NCBI RefSeq assembly: GCF_013359685.1
Contig: NZ_JABFMV010000001.1
Span: 190,858-254,857, forward strand
From: Leifsonia sp. C5G2
GTDB lineage: Bacteria; Actinomycetota; Actinomycetes; Actinomycetales; Microbacteriaceae
DNA: 64,000 nucleotides
Direction: 5' to 3'
Shown here: in pieces, positions 25,197 to 33,737 of the stretch
Numbering within the stretch: position 1 is the first letter of the stretch
Layout of the letters: the number at the start of each line of letters is the position of its first letter
Notes under the pieces: model-generated
The model's database searches: none
The model's input: only the letters and a program-made list of their open reading frames with translations
What the model was told of the DNA's origin: nothing
Position numbers and translations under genes: made by a program

Positions 25197-27037
25197 CGCC
25201 GGCGTCGCGTACCGAAGATCCCCTCCACCACGCTGCCCAGGATGTCGCGCGTCGCCTTCGATCCCAGCACCTGCTCCAGCACGGTCCTGTCGCCGCGGGA
25301 AGTACTGCGGGAGGAGCTTCGCCGCGTGGTCTGACGCGGCGAGGTCTGCCGCAGGATGCGCTCGTACTCCTTCTGCGCCGCGCGGTCCGCCGCCTCGCGG
25401 GCCTTCGCGTCCGCCTTGGCCTGCGCCTCCGCGTCCGTGTGGGCCTGCTCAGCCGCCTTCGCCGCGGCCGCCTCCGTCTCCGCCTGGGCAGCAGCGGCCG
25501 CGGCCGCATCGAGCTTCCGGCCGAGCATCTCCCTCGCCGAGTCGCGGTCGAGCGGCGTGCCGTACTTCTGCTGCAGCGGCGAGGCCGCGACGGAAGCCTC
25601 CACCCGGTCGTCCGGGGTCGGCGACATGGAGCCCTGTGGTGCGCGCAGCCGCGTCCAGGCGACCGGGGTCGGTGCGCCCTTCTCGTTCATCACCGTGACG
25701 ACCGCCTCGCCGGTGCCGAGCGACTGCAGCACCTGCGCCAGGTCGTAGCCGGAGGTGGGATAGGTCGAGACCGTCGCCTTCAGGGCCTTCGCGTCGTCGG
25801 GAGTGAACGCCCGCAGCTGGTGCTGCACGCGCGAGCCGAGCTGGGCGAGCACGTCCGACGGCACGTCTTTCGGCGTCTGGGTGACGAAGAAGATGCCGAC
25901 ACCCTTCGAGCGGATGAGGCGGACGGTCTGCGTGATGGACGCCAGGAAGTCCTTCGACGCGTCCCGGAACAGCAGGTGCGCCTCGTCGAAGAAGAAGACC
26001 AGTTTCGGCTTGTCGAGATCGCCGACCTCCGGAAGGTCGTTGAACAGGTCGGCGAGCAGCCACATCAGGAACGTGGAGAACACGGCGGGCTTGTCCTGCA
26101 CGCCCGGGACCTCCAGCAGGCTGACCACGCCGGTCCCGTCAGGGGCGACGCGGAGGAACTCGGCCGTGTCGATCTCGGGCTCGCCGAAGAACGCCTCGGC
26201 GCCCTGGTCGGCGAACGCGATGAGCTCGCGCAGGATGACGCCGACGGTCGCACTGGAGAGCCCGCCCAGCCCGGTGAGCTCGTCCTTGCCGTCGTCGCTG
26301 GTCAGATACGTGAGCACCGCACGCAGGTCGGCGAGGTCGAGCAGCGGGAGACCGGCCTGCTCGGCGTAGTGGAACACCAGGCCGAGGCTCGACTCCTGCG
26401 TCGCGTTGAGGCCGAGCACCTTCGACAGCAGGAGCGGCCCGAAGCCGGCGACGGTCGCACGCAGCGGGACACCACGTCCCACCCCGCCGAGCGAGAAGAA
26501 CTCCGTGGCGGCTGCCCGCGGCGCCCAGTCCTGCCCGATGCCCCGGGTGCGCTCCAGGAGCTTGTCGTTCGGCTCGCCGGGTGTCGCGATCCCGGACAGG
26601 TCGCCCTTGATGTCGGCCGCGAAGACCGGGACACCGGCCGCGGAGAGCTGCTCGGCGAGCACCTGCAGCGTCTTCGTCTTGCCGGTTCCGGTGGCTCCCG
26701 CGACCAGCCCGTGACGGTTCGTCATGGCGATCGGGAGGCGGACCGGGACGTCGGGACGGGCGTCGCCGTTCACCAGGGCGCCCAGCTCGAGCACGGCTCC
26801 GTCGAAGGCGTACCCGGCGCGGACCGCGTCAACGGCAGTGACGTCGAGCGGCCCGGGTGCCGGATCCGCCGGGTCGGGTGACGGGGCCGTGGCGGCCGCC
26901 CGCGCCGCCTCCGCCGCGGCGGACGCCTCCTGAGCCCGCCGCACCGCTTCCGCCGCCTCCGCCTGCAGCCGTTCGGCCTCCTGCGCCGCCGCCTCGGCTT
27001 CCGCCTGCGCCTTCGCCAGCGCGTCCGCGTCGCTCAT
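25193..27037 (-). CDS. HerA-like ATPase, DUF853 family
   Basis: A 614-residue P-loop ATPase of the YjgR/DUF853 type. An Ala/Glu-rich coiled coil occupies about residues 2-48. Walker A is AGATGTGKTKTL and Walker B is KLVFFFDEAHLLF, followed by RLIRSKGVGIFFVTQTPKD, typical of HerA/VirB4-like ATPases. A second Ala-rich charged coiled coil (about 515-585) precedes a basic C-terminus ending RRRR. Role unknown. I chose the ATG at 27037; an in-frame GTG nine bases upstream is possible. Its stop lies within the CTAG shared with the APH gene. Confidence 0.88.
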   Translation of the reverse strand: MSDADALAKAQAEAEAAAQEAERLQAEAAEAVRRAQEASAAAEAARAAATAPSPDPADPAPGPLDVTAVDAVRAGYAFDGAVLELGALVNGDARPDVPVRLPIAMTNRHGLVAGATGTGKTKTLQVLAEQLSAAGVPVFAADIKGDLSGIATPGEPNDKLLERTRGIGQDWAPRAAATEFFSLGGVGRGVPLRATVAGFGPLLLSKVLGLNATQESSLGLVFHYAEQAGLPLLDLADLRAVLTYLTSDDGKDELTGLGGLSSATVGVILRELIAFADQGAEAFFGEPEIDTAEFLRVAPDGTGVVSLLEVPGVQDKPAVFSTFLMWLLADLFNDLPEVGDLDKPKLVFFFDEAHLLFRDASKDFLASITQTVRLIRSKGVGIFFVTQTPKDVPSDVLAQLGSRVQHQLRAFTPDDAKALKATVSTYPTSGYDLAQVLQSLGTGEAVVTVMNEKGAPTPVAWTRLRAPQGSMSPTPDDRVEASVAASPLQQKYGTPLDRDSAREMLGRKLDAAAAAAAQAETEAAAAKAAEQAHTDAEAQAKADAKAREAADRAAQKEYERILRQTSPRQTTRRSSSRSTSRGDRTVLEQVLGSKATRDILGSVVEGIFGTRRRR

Positions 27038-27047
27038 GCGGCACACT

Positions 27048-27761
27048 CTACTGGCGGCGGTGCGCCAGGAAGAAGGGATGCGGCTGCGTCGCCTCGAGGG
27101 CGAGCTTGTGCGCCAGCGGCGTCCACACGATGACGGCGACGGCGGAGCCGAGCAGCAGGCCGCCGACGGTGTCGCTGATCCAGTGCGCCCCGAGGTACGT
27201 GCGACTGACCGCCATCAGCACGGCCCACGCCACGCCGAGGCACCACACCCAGACCCGCGGGAACAGGATGCCGAGCACGACCACCATGGTCGCCGCGTTG
27301 GCCGTATGCCCGGAAGGGAATGAACCCGTGTCGGCGTGCACGAGGATGTCCGTCGGCCGCGCCCGGTCGACGGTGTGCTTGAGGATCTGGACACAGATCA
27401 CCGACACCGCACTCGCGATGGCGAAGTAGCCGGCGCCCCACGGCCTGCGAAAGGCCAGCAGCAGCAGGACGATCACGACGGGCACGACGACCGAGCCCAC
27501 GATGCCGCCGCCGGCGTAGTTGAAGAACAGAGCGGGACCGAGCCAGAACGGCGAGCGGTGCTCCACGATCTCGCCCATCCACTCGGTGTCGAGCTCGAAC
27601 GGCAGCTTCGGGCGCAGCGCGATGATGATGCCGAGCCCGACGACCAGGGCGACCGCGACCGACCCCGCCACCACCGGCCAGCGCCGAGTGACCTGGGCCG
27701 CCTTCGCGACGTCGTGGCCCTCGGCGTCGGGCTTCGGCGAGTCGCTGTGCTGCACGGTCAT
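27048..27761 (-). CDS. PAP2-family phosphatase
   Basis: A 237-residue integral membrane phosphatase with six TM segments. The three PAP2 motifs are complete: KHTVDRARP, FPSGHT and SRTYLGAHWISD. Members hydrolyse phosphatidic acid, undecaprenyl pyrophosphate or related lipid phosphates on the outer membrane face. The long cytoplasmic N-terminus and the extracellular insert after TM1 (about residues 50-75) do not fix the substrate. The ATG at 27761 is preferred over a GTG nine bases upstream. It lies 10 nt before the HerA-like gene on the same strand. Confidence 0.92.
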   Translation of the reverse strand: MTVQHSDSPKPDAEGHDVAKAAQVTRRWPVVAGSVAVALVVGLGIIIALRPKLPFELDTEWMGEIVEHRSPFWLGPALFFNYAGGGIVGSVVVPVVIVLLLLAFRRPWGAGYFAIASAVSVICVQILKHTVDRARPTDILVHADTGSFPSGHTANAATMVVVLGILFPRVWVWCLGVAWAVLMAVSRTYLGAHWISDTVGGLLLGSAVAVIVWTPLAHKLALEATQPHPFFLAHRRQ

Positions 27762-27805
27762 GCCCGCCACCGTACCCGGAGCGGCATGTGTCGCCTAGCG
27801 GTGCG

Positions 27806-29035
27806 TCAGTGCGCGAGTTCGGGAACCGTCCGCGGACGCACCACCAACCAGAGCGACGCGATCGAGACGAGCGCGCAGATCGCCATGACGGCGCCCATCG
27901 GCGCCGCGCTTCCGACCCCGAGGATGCCGACGATCGGCGAGACGATCCCCGCGGTGCCGAAGTTGAGCGCGCCGAGCAGGCTCGCGGCCGTCCCGGCCTC
28001 GTGGCCGTGGCCGTTGAGCGCGAGCACCTGGACGCACGGGAAGCCGAAGCCGCACGCCGCGATGAAGAACCAGAGCGGGATGGCGATGCCCCACAGCCCG
28101 ACGTGGGCCTGGTCGAGCACGACGATCGTCACCGACGCGAGGAACATCACGACGGTCGAGCAGGCGAGGATCCACTGCGGGCCGACGTACTTGGTCAGCC
28201 GGGACGCCGACTGCACGCCGATGATGATGCCGATCGAGTTGACGGCGAACAGGAGGCCGTACTCCTGGGCGTTGAACTTGTAGATCTCCTGGAAGATGAA
28301 CGAGCTCGACGACAGGTACGAGAACAGTCCGGTGAAGTTCGCGGCCCCCACGATCGCGATGCCGACGAACACGCGGTCGCTGAGCACGGCCCGGTAGCGC
28401 TGCCCCACGGTGGAGTGGCCGGCGTCGTGGCGACGCGCCTTGGGAAGCGTCTCCACGATCCACAGGGCGACGCAGGTCACCACGAACAGGCCGTACACCG
28501 CGAGCACGACGAAGATGCCGCGCCACGGCATGACGAGCAGCAGCCACGACCCGATGACGGGCGCGAGCACCGGCGCGAGCCCGTTGACCAGGGCGAGGCG
28601 GCTGAGCATCCGCACCAGCGGGCGTCCGCCGAACAGGTCGCGGACCATCGCCATCGCGACCACACCGCCCGCCGCAGCGCCGATGCCCTGCAGGGCGCGC
28701 GCGACGCCGAGCAGCTCGACGTTCGGGGCGATCGCGGCGGCGAGGCAGGCGATGATGTGCACGCCCGTCGCGACCATGAGCGGAGTGCGGCGGCCGATCT
28801 TGTCGGACCACGGCCCGACTAGCAGCTGCCCGACTCCGAAGCCGATCGTCGTGGCGGTCAGGGTCAGCTGGATCGCCGCCGTCGAGACGCCGAAGTCGTC
28901 CTGCAGCGTCGGCAGCGCCGGCAGGTAGGTGTCGATGGTGAACGGTCCCAGTGCGGTCAGCGCACCCAGGATGAGGATGTAGGCGAGGCGCTGGCGGCCG
29001 GAGAGCGAGTCCCCGGGATGCACGACGGTGGTCAC
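27806..29035 (-). CDS. Bcr/CflA-type MFS drug exporter
   Basis: A 409-residue, 12-TM major facilitator of the Bcr/CflA family. TM1 contains GPFTIDTYLPALP, the family signature. Motif A between TM2 and TM3 is GPWSDKIGRRTPLM. TM5 contains GLAPVLAPVIGSWLL, motif C of the proton-drug antiporters. The GTG at 29035 is supported by AAGGA 7 nt upstream. The reading frame stays open through the leader, but the codons before 29035 do not look like protein of this family. The leader carries two strong palindromes after a plausible promoter, suggesting regulated expression. Confidence 0.92.
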   Translation of the reverse strand: MTTVVHPGDSLSGRQRLAYILILGALTALGPFTIDTYLPALPTLQDDFGVSTAAIQLTLTATTIGFGVGQLLVGPWSDKIGRRTPLMVATGVHIIACLAAAIAPNVELLGVARALQGIGAAAGGVVAMAMVRDLFGGRPLVRMLSRLALVNGLAPVLAPVIGSWLLLVMPWRGIFVVLAVYGLFVVTCVALWIVETLPKARRHDAGHSTVGQRYRAVLSDRVFVGIAIVGAANFTGLFSYLSSSSFIFQEIYKFNAQEYGLLFAVNSIGIIIGVQSASRLTKYVGPQWILACSTVVMFLASVTIVVLDQAHVGLWGIAIPLWFFIAACGFGFPCVQVLALNGHGHEAGTAASLLGALNFGTAGIVSPIVGILGVGSAAPMGAVMAICALVSIASLWLVVRPRTVPELAH

Positions 29036-29099
29036 GAGACGTCCTTGACGGGTCGGAGGTGGGAGGAGGAGCCGCGCCCGCCGTCGGACGCACGAGAAC

Positions 29100-29122
29100 A
29101 GCACCGCGGGATCCGCGGTGCT
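29100..29122 (-). promoter_or_regulatory. Leader hairpin of the MFS gene
   Basis: 10-bp perfect inverted repeat AGCACCGCGG / CCGCGGTGCT with a 3-nt loop, in the untranslated leader 65 nt before the GTG. A short T-containing stretch (GTTCTC) follows on the minus strand. It could be an RNA attenuator or a protein site; the sequence alone does not decide. Confidence 0.5.
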
Positions 29123-29133
29123 GGAGGACCGCC

Positions 29134-29155
29134 CCGGTCGAATCGATTCGACCGG
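29134..29155 (-). promoter_or_regulatory. 22-bp perfect palindrome in MFS leader
   Basis: Arms CCGGTCGAATC and GATTCGACCGG abut without a spacer, giving 22 bp of exact dyad symmetry. It lies just downstream of the predicted transcription start for the MFS gene, a classical position for a repressor that blocks elongation. A TetR- or MarR-type regulator would fit but none is adjacent. Confidence 0.65.
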
Positions 29156-29170
29156 ACGGGTACGACCAAT

Positions 29171-29198
29171 GCTATACCCAGGGCAACGAAAATGTGAA
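29171..29198 (-). promoter_or_regulatory. Predicted promoter of MFS gene
   Basis: On the minus strand TTCACA (29193-29198) and TATAGC (29171-29176) are separated by 16 bp, a fair sigma-70 match (5/6 and 4/6). The start would be near 29164, giving a leader of about 130 nt that contains both palindromes. Confidence 0.5.
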
Positions 29199-29297
29199 CG
29201 TGCGCATGAGCGCATTCGAAAACCGAATGAGCCCTCCCGTCACGTCTGCGGCCGCTCGCGCACCCGCGGTCGTGACAGGCGCCCGCAGTCGCCGCGG

Positions 29298-30476
29298 TCA
29301 GCCCGCCGGGTCGGCCAGCAGGGGGCGGAAGGCCAGCTCCGCGGCGCCGATCATCAGGATGTCGGACCCGAGCTCCGAGCGGACGATCGAGAGCCGCTCG
29401 GCGCTCGCGGCGAGCGCCTGCTCCCCCACCAGGCGCGGAAGCCGCTCCGGGTCGAGGCCGTGCAGCGCACCGAGGAACCCGCCGAGCACGATCAGCTGCG
29501 GGTCGAAGACGTTCGTCGCAGTGCGCAGCGCGGTCGCGAGGAAACCGGTCTGCCGTTCGACCTCCGCGACCACTGCCGGATCGCCCGCTGCGACGGCAGC
29601 GGACAGCGCCCGCTCCAGCTCGTCGGCGTCGGCGGCGTCCATCCCGAGCACCCGCAGCAGCGCGCCCTGGCTGACCTCGGTCTCCAGGCAGCCGATCGCG
29701 CCGCAGTGGCAGCGCACGCCCGCCGAGTTCACGAGGGTGTGACCGAGCTCGCCGGCGTACCCGCTGATGCCGGTGAGCGGCGCCCCACTGACGATGACGC
29801 CGGCGCCGATACCCGACGCGCCTCCGTTGAGGTAGACCAGGTCGCTCGCGCCGCGGCCGGCGCCGAACAGGCGTTCCGCGTTGGCGCCGAGGCTGGCGTC
29901 GTTCGCGGCGAGCACGGGATAGCCGGTGGCGGCGGAGAGCTCGGCGGCGAACGGCTCCTCGCGCCACTGCAGGTGCGGGGCCAGCCGCACGACCCCGTCC
30001 TCCTCGCGAACGAGACCGGGGACGGCGACACCGATCCCGGCCACGCGGGTCGCGGCCCCGAGGGATGGCCGCAGCCCGTCGATCACCGCACCCGCCACGG
30101 CGACGGCCTCTGCCGCGGTCGGGATGTGCCCGATCGGATACCGCACCCGGCGGTGCACGACGGCGTCGAGCCCGACGACGCCCACCGTCACGGCGTCGAT
30201 CTCCGGGTTCACGGCGATCGCGACGACCCGCCCGTCGGCGGCGACCACCGGCGACGGGCGCCCGACGCGGTTGCTCAGCTCCGGCTCCCGCTCCTGCACC
30301 AGCCCCAGCTCGGCCAGCTCGCCGACGAGGGCTCCGACCGTCGAGCGGTTCAGCCCCGTCGCCTGGGTGAGCGCCGAGCGCGCCAGCGGACCGTCCCGGT
30401 GCACGATCCCGAGCACGGTGGAGAGGTTGTGCCGTCGCACCGTGTCGAGGTTCGTCCCCGTCGCCCTGCCTTTCAT
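29298..30476 (-). CDS. ROK family transcriptional repressor (XylR-type)
   Basis: A 392-residue ROK protein with an N-terminal wHTH (about residues 12-65: TQATGLNRSTVGALVGELAELG) fused to a sugar-kinase-like domain. The ROK zinc motif CHCGAIGCLE is present, and the ligand-site sequence SGYAGELGH is intact. It lies downstream of the alpha-xylosidase gene and is probably the repressor of that unit, with xylose or a xyloside as effector. The ATG at 30476 has GGGGA just upstream. It is a paralogue of the ROK protein at 36332-37534 with the same domain order. Confidence 0.92.
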   Translation of the reverse strand: MKGRATGTNLDTVRRHNLSTVLGIVHRDGPLARSALTQATGLNRSTVGALVGELAELGLVQEREPELSNRVGRPSPVVAADGRVVAIAVNPEIDAVTVGVVGLDAVVHRRVRYPIGHIPTAAEAVAVAGAVIDGLRPSLGAATRVAGIGVAVPGLVREEDGVVRLAPHLQWREEPFAAELSAATGYPVLAANDASLGANAERLFGAGRGASDLVYLNGGASGIGAGVIVSGAPLTGISGYAGELGHTLVNSAGVRCHCGAIGCLETEVSQGALLRVLGMDAADADELERALSAAVAAGDPAVVAEVERQTGFLATALRTATNVFDPQLIVLGGFLGALHGLDPERLPRLVGEQALAASAERLSIVRSELGSDILMIGAAELAFRPLLADPAG

Positions 30477-30505
30477 TTTCCCCGTAACCCTACCGTCGTA
30501 CAGGA

Positions 30506-30546
30506 CACGGTGGCGCGGGCGCCAGGCGAGCACCCGCGCCACCGTG
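30506..30546 (-). terminator. Hairpin downstream of alpha-xylosidase gene
   Basis: Perfect 14-bp arms CACGGTGGCGCGGG (30506-30519) and CCCGCGCCACCGTG (30533-30546) around a 13-nt loop, 28 nt after the GH31 stop. There is no T-tract. It would end the importer-xylosidase transcript before the ROK gene. Confidence 0.65.
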
Positions 30547-30574
30547 CGGCCAGGCCGAGAGGCCCGGCCCAGGC

Positions 30575-32821
30575 TCAGCCGAGGGTCGCCGTCCCCGACT
30601 CCGCCTCCGCGGTGCGGCCGGTCGCCGCATCCCGCAGTGTGAAGGGATGCCCCGCCGGACCCGTCGCGGTGAGCGCATCGCCCCGGCGGCTCACCGTGTA
30701 CTCCGCGACCTCGCCGGAGGGCGTCGTCACGGTCACCTGCCGGTCCCCGTCCGGTCCCGGGTAGACCGCCAGCGTCAGGCCGTCGCGGTAGTCGTAGTCG
30801 GGCCGGTCGTCGCGCGCACCCAGCGGCAGCACTGCACCCTCGCGCACGTACAGCGGAAGGCTGTCGAACCCGTGCGTCTCGCGCAGCCAGCGGCCGCCCT
30901 CGACCCGGCGGCCGGAGAAGAACTCGGTCCAGACGCCCTCCGGCAGGTAGAACTCCACCTGGTCGGGCGAGAAGACCGGCGCGACCAGGAGGTCGGCGCC
31001 GAGCATGTACTGCCGGTCGAGGTGGTCGACCGCCGGGTCGCCGGCGAACTCCAGCTGCATCGGCCGCATCACCGGGGTGCCGGCGGTGTGCGCCTCCTGG
31101 CCCGCGGCGAACAGGTACGGCATGAGCCGCAGCTTCAGCTTCGTGAAGCGGCGAGTGACCTCCACCGCCTCCTCGTCGAACGCCCACGGCACCCGGTACG
31201 AGTCGCTGCCGTGCAGCCGGGAGTGGCTGGAGAGCAGGCCGAACGCGGTCCAGCGCTTGAACACGCCGGGGTCGGGCGTTCCCTCGAAGCCGCCGATGTC
31301 GTGGCTCCAGAAGCCGAACCCGCTGAACGCGAGCGACAGTCCGCCACGCAGCGTCTCGGCCATCGACTCGTAGCTGGAGGTGTTGTCGCCGCCCCAGTGC
31401 ACCGGGAGCTGCTGGCCGCCGGTGGTCGCCGAGCGGGCGAACAGCACCGCCTCGCCCTCGCCACGCGCCTCCTGCAGCACCTCGAACACGGCCTCGTTGT
31501 AGAGCTGCGTGTAGTAGTTGTGCATGCGCTCCGGCGACGATCCGTCGAAGTACTCGACCTCCAGCGGGATGCGCTCGCCGAAGTCGGTCTTGAAGCAGTC
31601 GACGCCTTGGGCGACGAGCCCGCGCAGCTTGTCCTGGTACCAGCGCGTGGCGTCCGGGTTGGTGAAGTCGACCAGGCCCATCCCGGCCTGCCAGAGGTCC
31701 CACTGCCAGACGTCGCCGTTCGGGCGCTTGACCAGGAACCCGGCGGCCGCCGCCTCGGCGAACAGCGGGGAGCGCTGCCCGATGTAGGGGTTGAGCCACA
31801 CGCAGACGCGGAGGTCCTTGTCGTGCAGGCGCGCGAGCATCCCCTCCGGGTCCGGGAAGGTGCGCGGGTCCCACTCGAAGTCGCACCAGTTGAACTCGCG
31901 CATCCAGAAGCAGTCGAAGTGGAAAACCGACAGCGGCAGGTCGCGCTCGGCCATGCCGTCGATGAACGAGGTGACCGTCTCCTCGTCGTACGCGGTCGTG
32001 AAGCTGGTCGACAGCCACAGCCCGTACGACCAGGCCGGCACCGACGCCGGGCGTCCGGTGAGGGCGGTGTACCGCTCCAGGATCTCCTTCGGCGTCGGGC
32101 CGTAGATCAGGAAGTACTCCAGGCTCTCGCCCGGCACGGAGAACTGCACGCGCTCGACCGACTCCGACCCGACCTCGTACGAGACGTGACCCGGGTGGTT
32201 GACGAGCACGCCGTAACCGCGATTCGTCAAGTAGAAGGGGATGTTCTTGTACGCCTGCTCGCTGGAGGTGCCGCCGTCCGCATTCCAGATGTCGACGACC
32301 TGGCCGTTCTTCACCAGCGGTCCGAAGCGCTCCCCCAGGCCGTAGACGAGCTCGCCGACGCCCAGCGCCAGCTGCTCGTGCACGTACGTTCCGTCGCCCG
32401 CCACGGTCATGTGGCCGAGCGACTTGTGACCGCTCGAGGTGAGGACGCGGTCCCCGGCCGAGAAGGTCAGCGACCAGGGGGCGCCGCGCTTCACGGTGGC
32501 GGTCAGGCCGCCGGTGGTGAGCACGCCCGCGGCGGCCTCGACCGAAACCTCCGCGTGGCCCTCCTCGACGTGCAGGTCGAAGCCGCGCTGCGGGCGGACG
32601 CCCTGCCAGTGCTCGACGCGCACCCCGACGATGCCGGGAAGCGGCGAGCTCAAGGTGACCGTCAGGGTCGGGCGGTTGAGGGTGTCGCCACGGCGCTCGA
32701 TGACCTTGCCTGGCGCGGTGATCGTCAGGGTGCCGTCTCCGGCCGTCACGTCGTACGCCTCCTGGGCGTAGACCGGTGTGACGCCGTCGCGCAGCATCCA
32801 GAAACCATCGGTGAACTTCAT
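30575..32821 (-). CDS. yicI: GH31 alpha-xylosidase, YicI type
   Basis: Releases xylose from alpha-xylosides such as isoprimeverose and xyloglucan oligosaccharides; cytoplasmic, with no signal peptide. 748 residues against 772 in E. coli YicI. The catalytic nucleophile is Asp413 in KTDFGERIP, and the acid/base is Asp479 in VHWGGDNTSSYESMAETLRG. The substrate-site segment SVFHFDCFWMREFNWCDFEW matches YicI closely and separates it from alpha-glucosidases. It lies 19 nt after the second permease gene of a sugar importer and would act on the imported oligosaccharide. The repressor-like ROK gene follows. Confidence 0.95.
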   Translation of the reverse strand: MKFTDGFWMLRDGVTPVYAQEAYDVTAGDGTLTITAPGKVIERRGDTLNRPTLTVTLSSPLPGIVGVRVEHWQGVRPQRGFDLHVEEGHAEVSVEAAAGVLTTGGLTATVKRGAPWSLTFSAGDRVLTSSGHKSLGHMTVAGDGTYVHEQLALGVGELVYGLGERFGPLVKNGQVVDIWNADGGTSSEQAYKNIPFYLTNRGYGVLVNHPGHVSYEVGSESVERVQFSVPGESLEYFLIYGPTPKEILERYTALTGRPASVPAWSYGLWLSTSFTTAYDEETVTSFIDGMAERDLPLSVFHFDCFWMREFNWCDFEWDPRTFPDPEGMLARLHDKDLRVCVWLNPYIGQRSPLFAEAAAAGFLVKRPNGDVWQWDLWQAGMGLVDFTNPDATRWYQDKLRGLVAQGVDCFKTDFGERIPLEVEYFDGSSPERMHNYYTQLYNEAVFEVLQEARGEGEAVLFARSATTGGQQLPVHWGGDNTSSYESMAETLRGGLSLAFSGFGFWSHDIGGFEGTPDPGVFKRWTAFGLLSSHSRLHGSDSYRVPWAFDEEAVEVTRRFTKLKLRLMPYLFAAGQEAHTAGTPVMRPMQLEFAGDPAVDHLDRQYMLGADLLVAPVFSPDQVEFYLPEGVWTEFFSGRRVEGGRWLRETHGFDSLPLYVREGAVLPLGARDDRPDYDYRDGLTLAVYPGPDGDRQVTVTTPSGEVAEYTVSRRGDALTATGPAGHPFTLRDAATGRTAEAESGTATLG

Positions 32822-32840
32822 GCGGGAGGGGTGCTTTCGG

Positions 32841-33737
32841 TTACTTGACCGCGCCGGCGGTGATGCCGCGGGTCAGGGTGCGCTGGAAGATGAGGAAGAA
32901 GATGAGCGTGGGGATGAGGCCCAGCAGCGCCGACGCGGACGTGGTCGTCACATCCATCAGCCGGTCGCCCTGCAGCACGCTGATCGCCACGGGCACCGTC
33001 TGGTTGTCGTTCGACACCAGGAAGGTGAGCGGGATCAGGAACTCGTTCCACGTCCAGATGAAGAAGAAGATGAGCAGCACGCTCAGTGTGGGCCGGGAGA
33101 TCGGCACGACGACCCGCCACAGGATGCGCCAGCGGCCGGCGCCGTCGAGCGACGCGGCCTCCAGCACCTCCTTCGGGAAGGTGCCGTACACGCTAGACAG
33201 CAGGTACGTGCCGAAGGCGCTCTGAATCACCGTGAAGATGATGATGACAGCCCACACGTTGTCGTACAGCCCGACCTGCTTGAACATGAAGTAGAGCGGG
33301 TAGAGCAGCGCCTCCTGCGGGAGCATGTTGGCGAGCAGGAAGAGGACGATGATCCACGTCCGGGCCTTCACCCGGCCGATGCCGAGGGCGTACGCGTTGA
33401 GCACCGAGAGCACGACCGAGAGGATCGCGACCATTCCGGCGATGAAGAACGAGTTCCACAGCTTCTCGGGGAAGTCCACCCGGTTCCAGAAGTTGACGAT
33501 GCCGTCCGTGTAGAACGACGTCGGCAGCTGGAGCGGGCCGCCCGAGTTGTAGTCCGCCGGGCTCTTGAACGAGTTCAGCAGGATGAGCAGGAACGGGAAG
33601 GCGATCGCGACCCCGATGACGATGGCGACGACCAGGATGACCCAGTCGGTCGCGGTCTTGCGCGGCTTCTGCCGCTTCAGCCGGCGGGGTGCTTCCTGGC
33701 CCGCGTCGGCGCGCGGGCGTTCGAGGGTGGTCGACAT
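32841..33737 (-). CDS. Sugar ABC importer permease (MsmG/MalG type)
   Basis: A 298-residue inner-membrane permease with six TMs. The N-terminal 25 residues are basic and cytoplasmic. The EAA loop that docks the ATPase reads LEAASLDGAGRWRILWRVVVPISRP. It forms a pair with the permease encoded upstream; TGATG couples their stop and start. No ATPase gene lies in the cluster. Together with the binding protein at 34823-36133 it should import the substrate of the GH31 xylosidase. Confidence 0.94.
   Translation of the reverse strand: MSTTLERPRADAGQEAPRRLKRQKPRKTATDWVILVVAIVIGVAIAFPFLLILLNSFKSPADYNSGGPLQLPTSFYTDGIVNFWNRVDFPEKLWNSFFIAGMVAILSVVLSVLNAYALGIGRVKARTWIIVLFLLANMLPQEALLYPLYFMFKQVGLYDNVWAVIIIFTVIQSAFGTYLLSSVYGTFPKEVLEAASLDGAGRWRILWRVVVPISRPTLSVLLIFFFIWTWNEFLIPLTFLVSNDNQTVPVAISVLQGDRLMDVTTTSASALLGLIPTLIFFLIFQRTLTRGITAGAVK

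Noticed and set aside
27806-29215. Longer N-terminus for the Bcr/CflA exporter
   Set aside because: The frame stays open upstream, but it runs through the promoter and two palindromes and lacks family similarity. The GTG at 29035 has a good ribosome site.
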